The notes beneath the pieces were generated by a model. The model had not been told where the DNA came from, did no database searches, and saw only the letters and a list, made by a program, of their open reading frames with translations. The position numbers and the translations under genes are program-made. This document shows, one piece after another, positions 27,484 through 36,271 of a stretch of 64,000 nt of DNA (the stretch's first letter is position 1; every line of letters starts with the position of its first letter). Source of the stretch: Williamsia muralis NBRC 105860 (GTDB lineage: Bacteria; Actinomycetota; Actinomycetes; Mycobacteriales; Mycobacteriaceae); assembly GCF_001598915.1 (NCBI RefSeq), contig NZ_BDAP01000001.1, positions 1,116,001 to 1,180,000 of the forward strand, read 5' to 3'.

Positions 27484-28365
27484 TTACCAATCCGCGATCA
27501 CGGGAATGACGCGGTCGCCGAGGATCTCCAGCGGGGTGATCTCGGCAACCCCCGGAACCCAGCCGTGAACATGGGTGACACCCAGATCTGCCAGTGGTTT
27601 GAGTTGCCCGAGCAGCTCGTCGACGTTCGCGCCATCTGCCCCCGGGTCGAGAGGGAACATGACGGTTTTCTCGATCGCATCATAGTCGGTGCCGAGTGAC
27701 TCACAGTGCGAGCGAAGCACATTGAGCTTGTGTTCCACATCGGGTCCGCCGAACAGGTTGCACGCCTGCGCGTACTGGGCGACCATCCGCAGGGTCTTCT
27801 TCTCTCCGCTGCCGCCGATCAGGATCGGCGGGTGAGGCCGGCGCAACGCTTGTGGCACATTGAGTGTGCTTCCGAGACGGTAGTGCTTGCCGTCGTAAGC
27901 CCCGTTGTCATCGCTCCACATCTGCAGGCAGATCTGCAAGGTCTCTTCGAGGCGCTCGAACCGCTCGGCCGTGCTCGGGAACGGCAGACCCAGGCCCACG
28001 CATTCTTCTTCGTTCCAAGCCGCACCGATGCCCAGGTAGGCCCGGCCCTTGGACAGCACATCAAGAGTCGTGACCGCTTTTGCGAGCAGTCCGGGCTCGC
28101 GGTAGACGGTGGCCGTCACCCAGGCGAGGAGGTCGACCTTCTCGGTCACCGCGGCCAGGTAGCCGAGCGCCGTGTAGGCCTCGAGCATGTCGGTGTCGAC
28201 AGGGCCGACGGGGCCGATCTGCCAGAGGTGATCCATCACGCTGAGCTTGGCGAATCCCTGCGCCTCAGCTGTTTGCGCGATGGTGACCAGATCGTCCGCC
28301 AGTCCGGACGGCCCGGCAGGGTAGGTGAAGTCCGCGATATGCAATCCGAGTTCCATGGTCGCCAC
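27484..28365 (-). CDS. LLM-class F420-dependent oxidoreductase
   Basis: This 293-residue TIM-barrel protein of the luciferase-like family shows FAKLSVMDHLWQ (about 39-50), GRAYLGIGAAWNEEE (about 106-120), an AERFERLEE helix and a PILIGGSGEKKTLRMVAQYA strand-helix. These are typical of mycobacterial F420-dependent reductases and dehydrogenases. The substrate is not evident. ATG at 28356 (MELGLHIADF) is an equally good start. It stands alone and convergent with the HNH gene's upstream region. Confidence 0.82.
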   Translation of the reverse strand: MATMELGLHIADFTYPAGPSGLADDLVTIAQTAEAQGFAKLSVMDHLWQIGPVGPVDTDMLEAYTALGYLAAVTEKVDLLAWVTATVYREPGLLAKAVTTLDVLSKGRAYLGIGAAWNEEECVGLGLPFPSTAERFERLEETLQICLQMWSDDNGAYDGKHYRLGSTLNVPQALRRPHPPILIGGSGEKKTLRMVAQYAQACNLFGGPDVEHKLNVLRSHCESLGTDYDAIEKTVMFPLDPGADGANVDELLGQLKPLADLGVTHVHGWVPGVAEITPLEILGDRVIPVIADW

Positions 28366-28464
28366 GGTATCCGCGATCGTGGGACCTAGTCAGGGACTGA
28401 CAGTCCTACCCTGAGCCGTTGCTGACACCGCGGCTCTCGAAGCGGCCCGCGAAGCCCCGCCCGG

Positions 28465-29262
28465 ATGATAGAACCTGAAGATATGACTGAAGTGACTCAG
28501 GGTATGAGCCGCAACCTATTTGACGTCGCCGGCAAGACTGCGCTGGTCACCGGCGGTACCAGCGGTATAGGGGCGATGATCGCCCACGGACTGCACGAAC
28601 ACGGCGCACGCGTTGTCATCGCAGGACGAAAGCGGCCGGCTCTCGAAGCGGCCGAGGCCGACGGCTTGACGGCGATCCAGGCCGATCTCTCGACCACAGA
28701 CGGCTGTCGTGAACTGGCCGAGAAGGTTGCCGACCGGGTGGACGGTCTGGACATCCTGGTCAACAACGCCGGCGCCACGTGGGGTGCCCCGCTGGACGAG
28801 TTCCCCGACTCGGCATGGTCTCGGGTCCTGGATCTGAATGTTCGGGCGCCGTTTGTCCTGACGCAGGCCCTGCTTCCGATGCTGGAGCGAACGGCCACCG
28901 CAGACGATCCTTCGCGGGTCGTCATGATCGGCAGCATCGACGGAATCCGCGTGCCGCGCACAGCTTCCTACTCTTATTCGGCGAGCAAGGCTGCCGTACA
29001 TCAGCTCACGCGCCACCTGGCCCGCGATCTCAGCGAGCGTCACGTGACCGTCAACGCCATAGCGCCAGGACCATTCGAGTCGCGGATGATGGCGCCCATC
29101 CTCAAAGACCTTCGCGCCGAGATCGAGGCCGCGTCTCCGTTGGGGCGGATCGGCCGTCCGGACGACATGGTCGGCGCCGTCATCTACCTGGCGAGCCGGG
29201 CGGGCTCCTATCTGACCGGCACAGTGATTCCGGTGGACGGCGGGATGGCGACAACGCTGTAG
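28465..29262 (+). CDS. Short-chain dehydrogenase/reductase
   Basis: This is a 265-residue classical SDR with TGGTSGIG, NNAG, a serine in MIGSID, and YSYSASK as the catalytic Tyr/Lys motif, ending in TVIPVDGGMATTL as in FabG-like enzymes. Three start codons are possible (28465, 28483, 28504). The third gives MSRNLFDVAGKTALVTGG, the most typical N-terminus. The substrate is unknown, and neighbours do not help. Confidence 0.8.
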   Translation: MIEPEDMTEVTQGMSRNLFDVAGKTALVTGGTSGIGAMIAHGLHEHGARVVIAGRKRPALEAAEADGLTAIQADLSTTDGCRELAEKVADRVDGLDILVNNAGATWGAPLDEFPDSAWSRVLDLNVRAPFVLTQALLPMLERTATADDPSRVVMIGSIDGIRVPRTASYSYSASKAAVHQLTRHLARDLSERHVTVNAIAPGPFESRMMAPILKDLRAEIEAASPLGRIGRPDDMVGAVIYLASRAGSYLTGTVIPVDGGMATTL

Positions 29263-29286
29263 CGCGCTTCTGCAGGGCCGGGTCCT

Positions 29287-30066
29287 TCAATCCGAACGGG
29301 CCGCACCGATGGTGCCGATGATGGTGTCGGCCACCAGAGCCGGATCGTCGATCATCGGAACGTGACCGACGCCGGTCAGCACCGTGAACGTGGCCTGCGG
29401 AATGCGATCGCGCGCGATGGCGCCGTTGACGTCGACAGGGAAGATCCGGTCGTGCTGCCCCCATGCGACAGTGATCGGACACGGCAGGGGGTCGAGCGGT
29501 TCGAGGTGCTCACGGGTACCGAGGAGATCGACGGTCACCGCGCAACCCAGAAGGTCATCTGCCGCAGTGAGAGCCGCGGCAGGTGTGAGTCGATCCGCGC
29601 GCCAGGCGATGTCGCGCATGGCAATTCGCCGCACGGCTGCGAGTTTCAGTGCGAGTGGGGCGATGGGCCTGCTAACCCTTGTCAGAGCGACCTCGCGACG
29701 TAGCCGCGCAACCGCGTGATCCTGGCTTGCACTCCCGATCGACCACATGCCTGCCGGAGACAGCGCACAAACACTTGCAGCGCGACCGCGGCGTGCCAGT
29801 TCGATGGACATCCAGCCACCCATCGAGTTGCCTGCCAGATGTGGTCGGTCGAGACCGAGATCGTCGAGGATGCGCTCGGCGTCATCGACCATGTCGCCGA
29901 GGGTGACCGGTCGGCGGGTCGGTGCCGGCGCACCGCCGCGGTGACCGAGTGCGGTGGGCGTATGTACTCGGTGAGCCTGCGACAACAGTGGGATCACGTC
30001 GGACCACGCCGATCCGGACATCGTCACGCCGTGGAGTAGGACCAGGTCGGGTTTGCTCTCGGTCAT
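29287..30066 (-). CDS. Alpha/beta hydrolase
   Basis: This 259-residue hydrolase has the oxyanion HGVTMSG near the start, nucleophile serine in AGNSMGGWMS, and WGQHDRIFP and GVGHVPMIDDP near the end for the acid and histidine. ATG 30066 gives MTESKPDLVLLHGV; the frame extends further upstream without family sequence. It is convergent with the SDR, so they are not co-transcribed. The substrate is unknown. Confidence 0.8.
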   Translation of the reverse strand: MTESKPDLVLLHGVTMSGSAWSDVIPLLSQAHRVHTPTALGHRGGAPAPTRRPVTLGDMVDDAERILDDLGLDRPHLAGNSMGGWMSIELARRGRAASVCALSPAGMWSIGSASQDHAVARLRREVALTRVSRPIAPLALKLAAVRRIAMRDIAWRADRLTPAAALTAADDLLGCAVTVDLLGTREHLEPLDPLPCPITVAWGQHDRIFPVDVNGAIARDRIPQATFTVLTGVGHVPMIDDPALVADTIIGTIGAARSD

Positions 30067-30127
30067 GCGCGAAGTCTGGCACGTCTCCGGTGGTTTTCGG
30101 GACGGCACCGACCAGATGGCAGCGCAC

Positions 30128-30676
30128 TCAGGTCGGTTGCGCCCGGCGCACCTGTTCGGCGGCCCGAGAAGGATCCAGTTCCGTGTTGCATCGAATGATC
30201 GCGGGGCCCGTGGTGAGGATCCCGGAGGTCAGTGGCTGCGCTCGCAACCCACCCCGGCCGATGAGCGCTTTTCTGGTGCCCTCGCCGGCCATCGAATCCA
30301 TCCAGCTACACGGATGTGCGGGTCGGCCGCCACGGAACCGAACCGGCCCGTCACCGGAGTCGATCTCGAACTCCTCAGCGCGCAGGGGGTCGAGTTCGAG
30401 TCCGCGCACCATCACGTTGCGCCGGGCCACGGAGGGGTCGACACCACCAGCCGCGGCCTCCCACGCTTCGAGCGCCAGAAAGGTCACCGCTGCTTCGGTA
30501 TGGGCACGGACGCCGAAGAAGCGGTCACCGCGAATTCCCTTGTCTGCCACGATTTCGACGGAATCGGGTGTCTGGGTGGCAACGTGCGCCGCAGGTCCGT
30601 CTTTCGCTCGACCGAAGTACGCGTGGGCGGGCGAGACGAGAAACGACACCACGTCGAAGCGGTATTCGTAGAGCAT
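30128..30676 (-). CDS. MOSC domain protein
   Basis: This 182-residue protein shows MOSC-like features: KGIRGDRFFG near the middle, ARRNVMVRGLEL, and a possible acceptor Cys in RPAHPCSWMDSM. MOSC domains carry sulfur or bind molybdenum cofactor adducts. ATG 30676 starts MLYEYRFDVVSFLVSPAHAYFG, after a GGTGG site. Upstream in-frame sequence belongs to the neighbour's opposite reading and is rejected. Confidence 0.72.
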   Translation of the reverse strand: MLYEYRFDVVSFLVSPAHAYFGRAKDGPAAHVATQTPDSVEIVADKGIRGDRFFGVRAHTEAAVTFLALEAWEAAAGGVDPSVARRNVMVRGLELDPLRAEEFEIDSGDGPVRFRGGRPAHPCSWMDSMAGEGTRKALIGRGGLRAQPLTSGILTTGPAIIRCNTELDPSRAAEQVRRAQPT

Positions 30677-30815
30677 GTGACCACCGTGGCATATGCGGCA
30701 TCCCTTCGTTCGAGGGGCCGCCGCGTCAACCGTCGTCAGCTCAGGACCAACCCGGCGAAGACTCCGTGACCCATCACAGCGCCCCGGCCAGGTGCGGGTT
30801 CTGCGAGATCGTGGA

Positions 30816-31277
30816 TCAGCTGCCCGGCATCGCGAGCACCCTTTTGAGTGCATCGACATCGAGCGTCGCCGCGAGATCGGCAATACTGACAGCGGAAAGT
30901 GTTGACCGCCAAGCCTGTTCGGCCTGTGCCATGACCTTCGCGATCCCGCAAGCCGACAGACACTCCTCCGGCGGAGCTGCCAAGATGCCCTGCTGCCGGA
31001 TCTCGGTACATCGGAAGGCCGGTTCTTTGCCGTCGATCGCCTGCACCACATCGAGAACGGTGGTGTGCTGAGGTCCGCGAGTCAGGACGTACCCTCCATC
31101 GCGTCCTTCGGATGGGTGAACGATTCCGGCGCGGGCCAGTGACTGCAGGTGTTTTGCAAGGTAGGTCTTGGAAATGCCGTGAAGCTCGGCCAAGCGAGCA
31201 GCGGGTACGGGACCATTTGCCTGTCCCAGCACCACGCAGCAGTGAAGGGACCACTCCACGCCGGCGGATAGCTTCAT
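30816..31277 (-). CDS. Rrf2-family regulator, NsrR/IscR type
   Basis: This 153-residue Rrf2 protein begins MKLSAGVEWSLHCCVVLG, with the usual winged helix (LAELHGISKTYLAKHLQSL) and wing GRDGGYVL. Three cysteines in FRCTEI...EECLSACGIA match the Fe-S ligand pattern of NsrR/IscR-type sensors of nitric oxide, redox state or iron-sulfur status. An isolated gene; its targets may include the divergent or neighbouring reductase-like genes. The start at 31277 fits the family better than the upstream GTG. Confidence 0.8.
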   Translation of the reverse strand: MKLSAGVEWSLHCCVVLGQANGPVPAARLAELHGISKTYLAKHLQSLARAGIVHPSEGRDGGYVLTRGPQHTTVLDVVQAIDGKEPAFRCTEIRQQGILAAPPEECLSACGIAKVMAQAEQAWRSTLSAVSIADLAATLDVDALKRVLAMPGS

Positions 31278-31353
31278 GTCACCGACTCTAACCACGCCCA
31301 GGCACCCTGAGCCCGTGCGGCGGGGGGATCAGTGGATCGTCCCCGTCCTCGCC

Positions 31354-32103
31354 TCAGAACTTTGTCTTGAGCCATTCGTCCAGGGTGGTCGGCGCTATCC
31401 ACGCGTCCGCGCCGGGAGTCGGGGTGATGGACGAGTTGTCGAGCTTGGCGCCGAAGTAGCCGGCATCGGGGTCGGATAGGACGGTTCGGGTATCCCCGGT
31501 GGCGGCGAACAGTCGTCGAACCAATTCATCGATGCCCAGTGGCTGCGGTCCCGCGATCTCAACAGTGGCGCACAGCGCAGCGCCGGTGGCGACCTGCGCA
31601 ACTCGGTTCACCACGTCGTGCGAGGCAATGGGCTGCAGATGCGCCGGAGTGGCATGCACGGTTCCGCCGTCTGCGCCGGCATCGGCGATACCGGCGATGA
31701 ACTCGAAGAACTGGGTGGATCGGACGATCGAGTATGGAACTCGGCCGGCCTTGACCAGCTCTTCTTGAGCAACCTTCGCCCGCATATAGCCGGAGTCGGG
31801 TACGCGGTCAGCGCCCACGATCGACAGGATCACGTGATGTCCGACGCCGGCCGCCTCTTCGGCGGCGAGCAGATGCGCCGTGGAGTCGCGAAAGAATGCC
31901 ATCACGTCGTCGTCGGCCCATGACGGCGAGTTCGTGAGATCGATGACCACATCGGCGCCTTCCATGGCGTGGGGTAGTCCGGCGCCGGTTGTGGTGTCGA
32001 TGCCGGATTCACGTCCCAGCGCGACGACGTCGTGTCCGGATTCCTCCAGCTTTGTCGCGACCTGGCTCCCGATGAGTCCCTTGCCGAAAATAACGATCTT
32101 CAT
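31354..32103 (-). CDS. NAD(P)-binding NmrA-like protein
   Basis: This 249-residue atypical SDR opens MKIVIFGKGLIGSQVATKLEESG, a Rossmann motif, and contains SQVIL-like strand HHVILSIVGADRVPDSGYMRAK and RSTQFFEF, as in NmrA/NAD-dependent epimerase-like proteins often tied to quinone or redox sensing. An AAAGGAG ribosome site supports ATG 32103. Its promoter carries strong palindromes, and a TetR gene lies just upstream in the same direction. Confidence 0.8.
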   Translation of the reverse strand: MKIVIFGKGLIGSQVATKLEESGHDVVALGRESGIDTTTGAGLPHAMEGADVVIDLTNSPSWADDDVMAFFRDSTAHLLAAEEAAGVGHHVILSIVGADRVPDSGYMRAKVAQEELVKAGRVPYSIVRSTQFFEFIAGIADAGADGGTVHATPAHLQPIASHDVVNRVAQVATGAALCATVEIAGPQPLGIDELVRRLFAATGDTRTVLSDPDAGYFGAKLDNSSITPTPGADAWIAPTTLDEWLKTKF

Positions 32104-32115
32104 GGCGCTCTCCTT

Positions 32116-32145
32116 TACTCGGATACTTATAGTCCGAGTATACTC
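32116..32145. promoter_or_regulatory. Palindromic operators upstream of the NmrA-like gene
   Basis: TACTCGGA (32116-32123) and TCCGAGTA (32133-32140) are perfect inverted arms nine bases apart. They overlap the perfect palindrome GAGTATACTC (32136-32145). They lie 12-42 bases before the start, a repressor position. The binder is unknown. Confidence 0.6.
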
Positions 32146-32231
32146 AGACACAATGTGTCCGAGTCAAGGGGCCGTGTGCTCATCAGGTCGAGGGTGGGCA
32201 GAAACGTGGGGTGGGTAAGGAGGCCGGGTCC

Positions 32232-32849
32232 TCAGAGCTGGCGAACCCGCGCGCACACCTGGCGATAGATGGTCAGCAAGTCGGCATCAGTCAGGCTCGG
32301 AGCGCACGAGTTGACCCACTCATCGAAAGCGCATTGCAAGGCCAACTGCGCGATCTCGAGGATCATCCGGATGTGGGAACGCCGCCCGGGCGTTCCGTCG
32401 TCGTCGATCAAGGTGAGCAGGTGATGTGACGAGTCCGCGCACCGCCCCATGGCCGCTTTGCTCAATGACGGATTGGCCGACACCAGCTTCTGGATGCGCA
32501 GGATCGTGGTCGCCAGCTCACCCTGCTCTTCGCGAATGCTCGCGATGACGCCCTCGAAGGCCCGTTCGACATCCGCGAGTTCAAATCGGCTGGGTTCGGC
32601 GCCTGCGACGCAGGCTCGCAAGGCCTCGTCGAAGCCGTACATGTCGAACAGGACCGAGTCCTCTTTGGTGGCGAAGTACCGGAAGAAGGTCCGCGCCGAC
32701 ACACCCGCGGAAGCCGCGATCTCGTCGACCGTCGTCAACTCGAAGCCCTGCTGCTCGAACAGGTCCAGCGCGGCCTGCTGAATCTGCAGGCGAGTCTCCG
32801 TGCGACGCCGCGTACGCAGATCGGGCGCGGCGAGCGGCTGGGCTGTCAT
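32232..32849 (-). CDS. TetR-family regulator
   Basis: This 205-residue TetR protein from ATG 32849 (MTAQPLAAPDLRTRRRTETR) has the helix-turn-helix FELTTVDEIAASAGVSARTFFRYF near residues 35-58. The C-terminal ligand domain is unassigned. It is divergent from an MFS efflux gene, with a palindrome between them, the standard layout for a drug-sensing repressor of its own pump. Confidence 0.87.
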   Translation of the reverse strand: MTAQPLAAPDLRTRRRTETRLQIQQAALDLFEQQGFELTTVDEIAASAGVSARTFFRYFATKEDSVLFDMYGFDEALRACVAGAEPSRFELADVERAFEGVIASIREEQGELATTILRIQKLVSANPSLSKAAMGRCADSSHHLLTLIDDDGTPGRRSHIRMILEIAQLALQCAFDEWVNSCAPSLTDADLLTIYRQVCARVRQL

Positions 32850-32888
32850 GGTGCGGAGCTTAGCTGTCAAATGGTTTTTCGTCACCCT

Positions 32889-32903
32889 CTGCCAATGTGG
32901 CAG
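32889..32903. promoter_or_regulatory. Inverted repeat in the TetR/MFS divergent promoter
   Basis: CTGCCAATGTGGCAG has perfect six-base arms around three bases. It lies between the TetR start (32849) and the MFS start (32953) and is a candidate TetR operator. A nearby ACTGACAGT adds a second short symmetry. Confidence 0.5.
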
Positions 32904-32952
32904 TCACTGACAGTTGGTATATGCTGCACGAGTTGTAAAGGACTAGTGGGGG

Positions 32953-34455
32953 ATGAAACCTGTGACCGAAAACGTGACCGTGGGCGCCGAGGCGTCACCC
33001 AAGGATGGCGGAAGTCCGTCGGGCAGTGTGCTGTTGATCAGCCTGCTGCTCGTGGCGACTTTCGTGGTGATCCTGAACGAGACGATCCTCAGCGTTGCAC
33101 TACCGACCCTGATGGTGGATCTGGACATCAGTGCGCCCACGGCGCAGTGGTTGACCAGCGGCTTCTTGTTGACCATGGCGATCCTGATCCCGACCACCGG
33201 GTTCATCCTGCAGCGCTTCGCGCTCAGGTCCGTCTACATAGCGGCGATGGCCGCGTTCACCGTCGGAACGCTGGTCGCCGCGTTGGCGCCCGGTTTCGAG
33301 CTGTTGATGGTCGCCCGCGTCATCCAGGCCTCGGGCACGGCGCTCATGATCCCGCTGCTGATGACCACGATTCTGACCGTCGTACCCGAGCACTCCCGCG
33401 GGCGGGTGATGGGCTTGGTGACCATCGTGATCTCGGTGGCACCGGCGATCGGACCCACCGTGTCCGGTTTGATCCTCCAGTCACTGAGCTGGCGGGCGAT
33501 GTTCTGGATCGTCCTGCCGATCGCCGTGGCGGTCACCATCATGGGCGGGATCTTTGTCCGCAATGTCACCGAACCGCGGGCCGCTCACCTCGACGTGATC
33601 TCTGTTCCGTTGTCCGCTCTCGGTTTCGGTGGAATCGTCTACGGGCTGAGCAGCATCGGTGAGTCTGCGTCCGGGCACGCACCGGTGCCACCGTGGCTGC
33701 CGCTGACCATCGGCGTCGTGTCGCTGGCACTGTTCGTCGCCCGCCAGCTCAAGCTCGTCCAGAAGGGCCGCGCGCTGCTCGATCTGCGCACCTTCGCGGT
33801 CGGGTCGTTCCGTCTGGCCGTGGGCCTGATGGGCGGATTCATGTTGACGTTGTTCGGCGCCCTCATCCTGTTGCCGCTGTACCTGCAGAACGTGCTCGAC
33901 AAAGACGTCCTGACAACCGGTTTGGTGTTGCTGCCCGGTGGTCTGGTGATGGGTCTGCTCGGACCACTGGTGGGTGGTCTCTACGACAAGTGGGGTGCCC
34001 GGCCACTGGTGCTCCCGGGCGCGATCGCGATGAGTGCGGGCACGTGGCTGCTGGCCACCCTCGACTCCGAATCGGAGCTGTACACCGTCATCATCGCGCA
34101 TGTGATCCTGAGCGCGGGAATCGCTTTCGGTCTCACCCCGTTGATGACATCGGCGCTGGGATCGCTTCCGCCGGAGCTGTACTCGCACGGCAGCGCAACC
34201 GTGAGCACCGTTCAACAGGTCGCCGGAGCCGCGGGTACCGCTTTGTTCATCACCTTGATGACGCGGGGCACGCAGTCGTCCTTCGACGACGGCAGCAATG
34301 CGGTCGTCGCGAACGCCGACGGTATCCACCTCGCGTTCCTCGTCGGCGGGATCATGTCGGTGGTCCTCGTCCTCGCGGCGACGATGGTCCGATCGGCGAA
34401 ACGACCGGCGGCAGCCGAGGCCGACGTCAAGCCGGAGCATGCTGTCGCCGAGTAG
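32953..34455 (+). CDS. MFS drug exporter, DHA2 (14-helix) type
   Basis: This 500-residue protein has fourteen predicted helices and the EmrB/QacA pattern: NETILSVALPTLMVDLDIS near the start, QWLTSGFLLTMAILIPTTGF, and motif C-like VISVAPAIGPTVSGLI. Such proton antiporters expel lipophilic drugs. It is divergent from TetR, so it is probably that regulator's target. Its stop is followed by a nested-palindrome repeat. Confidence 0.87.
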   Translation: MKPVTENVTVGAEASPKDGGSPSGSVLLISLLLVATFVVILNETILSVALPTLMVDLDISAPTAQWLTSGFLLTMAILIPTTGFILQRFALRSVYIAAMAAFTVGTLVAALAPGFELLMVARVIQASGTALMIPLLMTTILTVVPEHSRGRVMGLVTIVISVAPAIGPTVSGLILQSLSWRAMFWIVLPIAVAVTIMGGIFVRNVTEPRAAHLDVISVPLSALGFGGIVYGLSSIGESASGHAPVPPWLPLTIGVVSLALFVARQLKLVQKGRALLDLRTFAVGSFRLAVGLMGGFMLTLFGALILLPLYLQNVLDKDVLTTGLVLLPGGLVMGLLGPLVGGLYDKWGARPLVLPGAIAMSAGTWLLATLDSESELYTVIIAHVILSAGIAFGLTPLMTSALGSLPPELYSHGSATVSTVQQVAGAAGTALFITLMTRGTQSSFDDGSNAVVANADGIHLAFLVGGIMSVVLVLAATMVRSAKRPAAAEADVKPEHAVAE

Positions 34456-34475
34456 ATCGGCCGGCACCACCCGCA

Positions 34476-34543
34476 AAGAACCTCCGACATCTGTCTCATC
34501 CTCCGGTTGCAACCGGAGGATGAAGCAGGAGTCGGAGGTTCTT
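34476..34543. repeat. Single copy of the nested-palindrome repeat
   Basis: AAGAACCTCCGAC and GTCGGAGGTTCTT are the outer arms. Inside is a perfect 28-base palindrome (34496-34523) centred on TTGCAA. The unit and its TGTGCGTC tail match the four copies at 10245-10600. It lies between convergent genes and could also end transcription. Confidence 0.85.
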
Positions 34544-34581
34544 GTGCGTCGGTGGTCTTCTTGCGTCGGTGGGGCACTGCC

Positions 34582-35781
34582 TCACGGCGAGCTGACTGCC
34601 CCCGCGACGTCCGTGTCCCGCGTGATCGTCACCGATGTGTCCGCACGCTCGTCCATCCGGTCGAGGAACGGCGCCACCTTGGTGTCGATGGCAGCGTTGT
34701 AGATCCCCGGCTGCTGCTTGGGATTCGCGTGGCCGGTCCCGGCCATCCGCACCACGAGAAGCTGCGCGTCGGTGCCGGCGATGTCGTCGAGCAGCACCTG
34801 CTGGCTGTAGTCGACGTCGACCACCGGGTCGTCTGCGCCGAATGCCGGACGCATGAAGATGATCGCCGGGGGGGTGCGGTCGCCCGACTCCGTGGTGAGG
34901 GTCTGCAGATCATTCTGTGCACCCGAGGCGACAATTGCCTTGAATTGGGATTCGATCAACCCGTTGCTGGCCGTATCGTCGGACAACAGTTTCTTGCGGA
35001 GCACTTCTTTCACCACGCCGGTGAGCTCTCCTGTATCCACCAGCGGATGCCCGTCGGACGGGCGGAAGAGGTATCGATCTCTGCGCGCGGCGGTCTCCAC
35101 CACAAGGCGCAGGGCTCGGCTCTCGCGGGCACCCGGAACCCACCCCATCCAGCGCAGCATGTCTTCGCCTGCGTCTCGGCTCTCCGCACGCACGGCGTGG
35201 AGGTCGATCGGCGTGCAGTCGAGTATCACAGCCCGGACTTCGAGGTCCCCGTCCTCGTACAGGTGCTCGGCGACTTCCAGAGCGATGATGCCGCCCATGC
35301 TGTGGCCCGCGACGACGATCCTGCTGACGCCGGCCCGACGGGAGTGCTGTGTGACCAGCCGGCTGATGACGGCCGTGTCCAGACCGGCGTTGTCGTACTG
35401 CACCGCCCACACCTGACCGATGGCCGTGAAAGCCGGGAGGGACCGCGCCGTGTCACTGGCGTCGACATTCCCCAGTCCGACCAGGTCGACCACTGCTGTA
35501 CCGCTGTCGAGCGGGTTCTGAGCGTCGTGGATGTGATGGAGACGAGGATGGGTCATCGCCAGACGTTGGCGCTCGGGCTGCACATCCAGCGCGTAGTAGT
35601 GGGCACACAGGATCGACAGCGCGATGAGCAAGAGCCCCACACGCAGAGCCCCGCGCCGCACACGGCCGAACCGTCGCCAATTGCTGCCGAGCCGGGTCGA
35701 TCGAAGGCGTGCCACGCGTCGAGCATCGCTCCAGTCGGTGACTGGATTAATGGGATGACGCTCGACATTAATCATTTGCAA
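34582..35781 (-). CDS. Membrane-anchored alpha/beta hydrolase
   Basis: This 399-residue protein has a basic cytoplasmic start, one membrane helix (ALRVGLLLIALSILCAHYYA, about 45-64) and an extracytoplasmic hydrolase domain with nucleophile serine in VVAGHSMGGIIALEV. The C-terminal MAGTGHANPKQQPG may supply the histidine. The substrate is unknown; lipid or ester turnover at the cell envelope is possible. It is divergent from the lanthipeptide cluster across a long gap, and I see no reason to join it to that pathway. Confidence 0.75.
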   Translation of the reverse strand: MQMINVERHPINPVTDWSDARRVARLRSTRLGSNWRRFGRVRRGALRVGLLLIALSILCAHYYALDVQPERQRLAMTHPRLHHIHDAQNPLDSGTAVVDLVGLGNVDASDTARSLPAFTAIGQVWAVQYDNAGLDTAVISRLVTQHSRRAGVSRIVVAGHSMGGIIALEVAEHLYEDGDLEVRAVILDCTPIDLHAVRAESRDAGEDMLRWMGWVPGARESRALRLVVETAARRDRYLFRPSDGHPLVDTGELTGVVKEVLRKKLLSDDTASNGLIESQFKAIVASGAQNDLQTLTTESGDRTPPAIIFMRPAFGADDPVVDVDYSQQVLLDDIAGTDAQLLVVRMAGTGHANPKQQPGIYNAAIDTKVAPFLDRMDERADTSVTITRDTDVAGAVSSP

Positions 35782-36271
35782 CCAGTCTACGTGGCCACGG
35801 TCGGCGTCCGGCCCGAGCGACGAGCCGTCGGCCCGGCTGGAGCCTCTGCCCGGCCCGCGGTTTTGGATCTCGTCGAGCCGCGGCCACGCGCCCAGTAGGC
35901 GCCGATGGATCCGGGATTCAAACGCCGATCAGCCCAGAAATTTGAATTAGCAAGAAAGTGATTCGATAAATCAATTCGAGATGAACCAGCGCCACATAAT
36001 TGTAAAGAATACTTCGCATTTACTCGAAGTCATAAAGAATATGTGAGACGCCGGTCCGGTTGTCGCCGCTCACGGTAAAGCCCTCGTGGATGCAATGTGA
36101 ACAACTCCTTAATAGGCCCGTGTGGGCGTTATCTACGTTGAAGCCCGGGTAGTTCATCAATAACGTGGATCGCGGCGAGAACGAAGCAAGGCCTAGGTTG
36201 AACCGGCACTTCCGTCACGAGTCACCGCAGAGTGCAGACGCCAACAATCGGTGTGAGAGAGGGTTTTTCGC
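35782..36271. promoter_or_regulatory. AT-rich leader region of the lanthipeptide cluster
   Basis: This 490-base gap contains no gene I can support. Its middle (about 35930-36050) is visibly AT-rich compared with its neighbours, with runs such as ATAAATCAATT and CATAAAGAATATG. It must hold the promoter of the methyltransferase-kinase-HopA1 operon. A ribosome site GAGAGAGGG lies before the ATG at 36272. No regulator gene is seen in the cluster. Confidence 0.45.
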
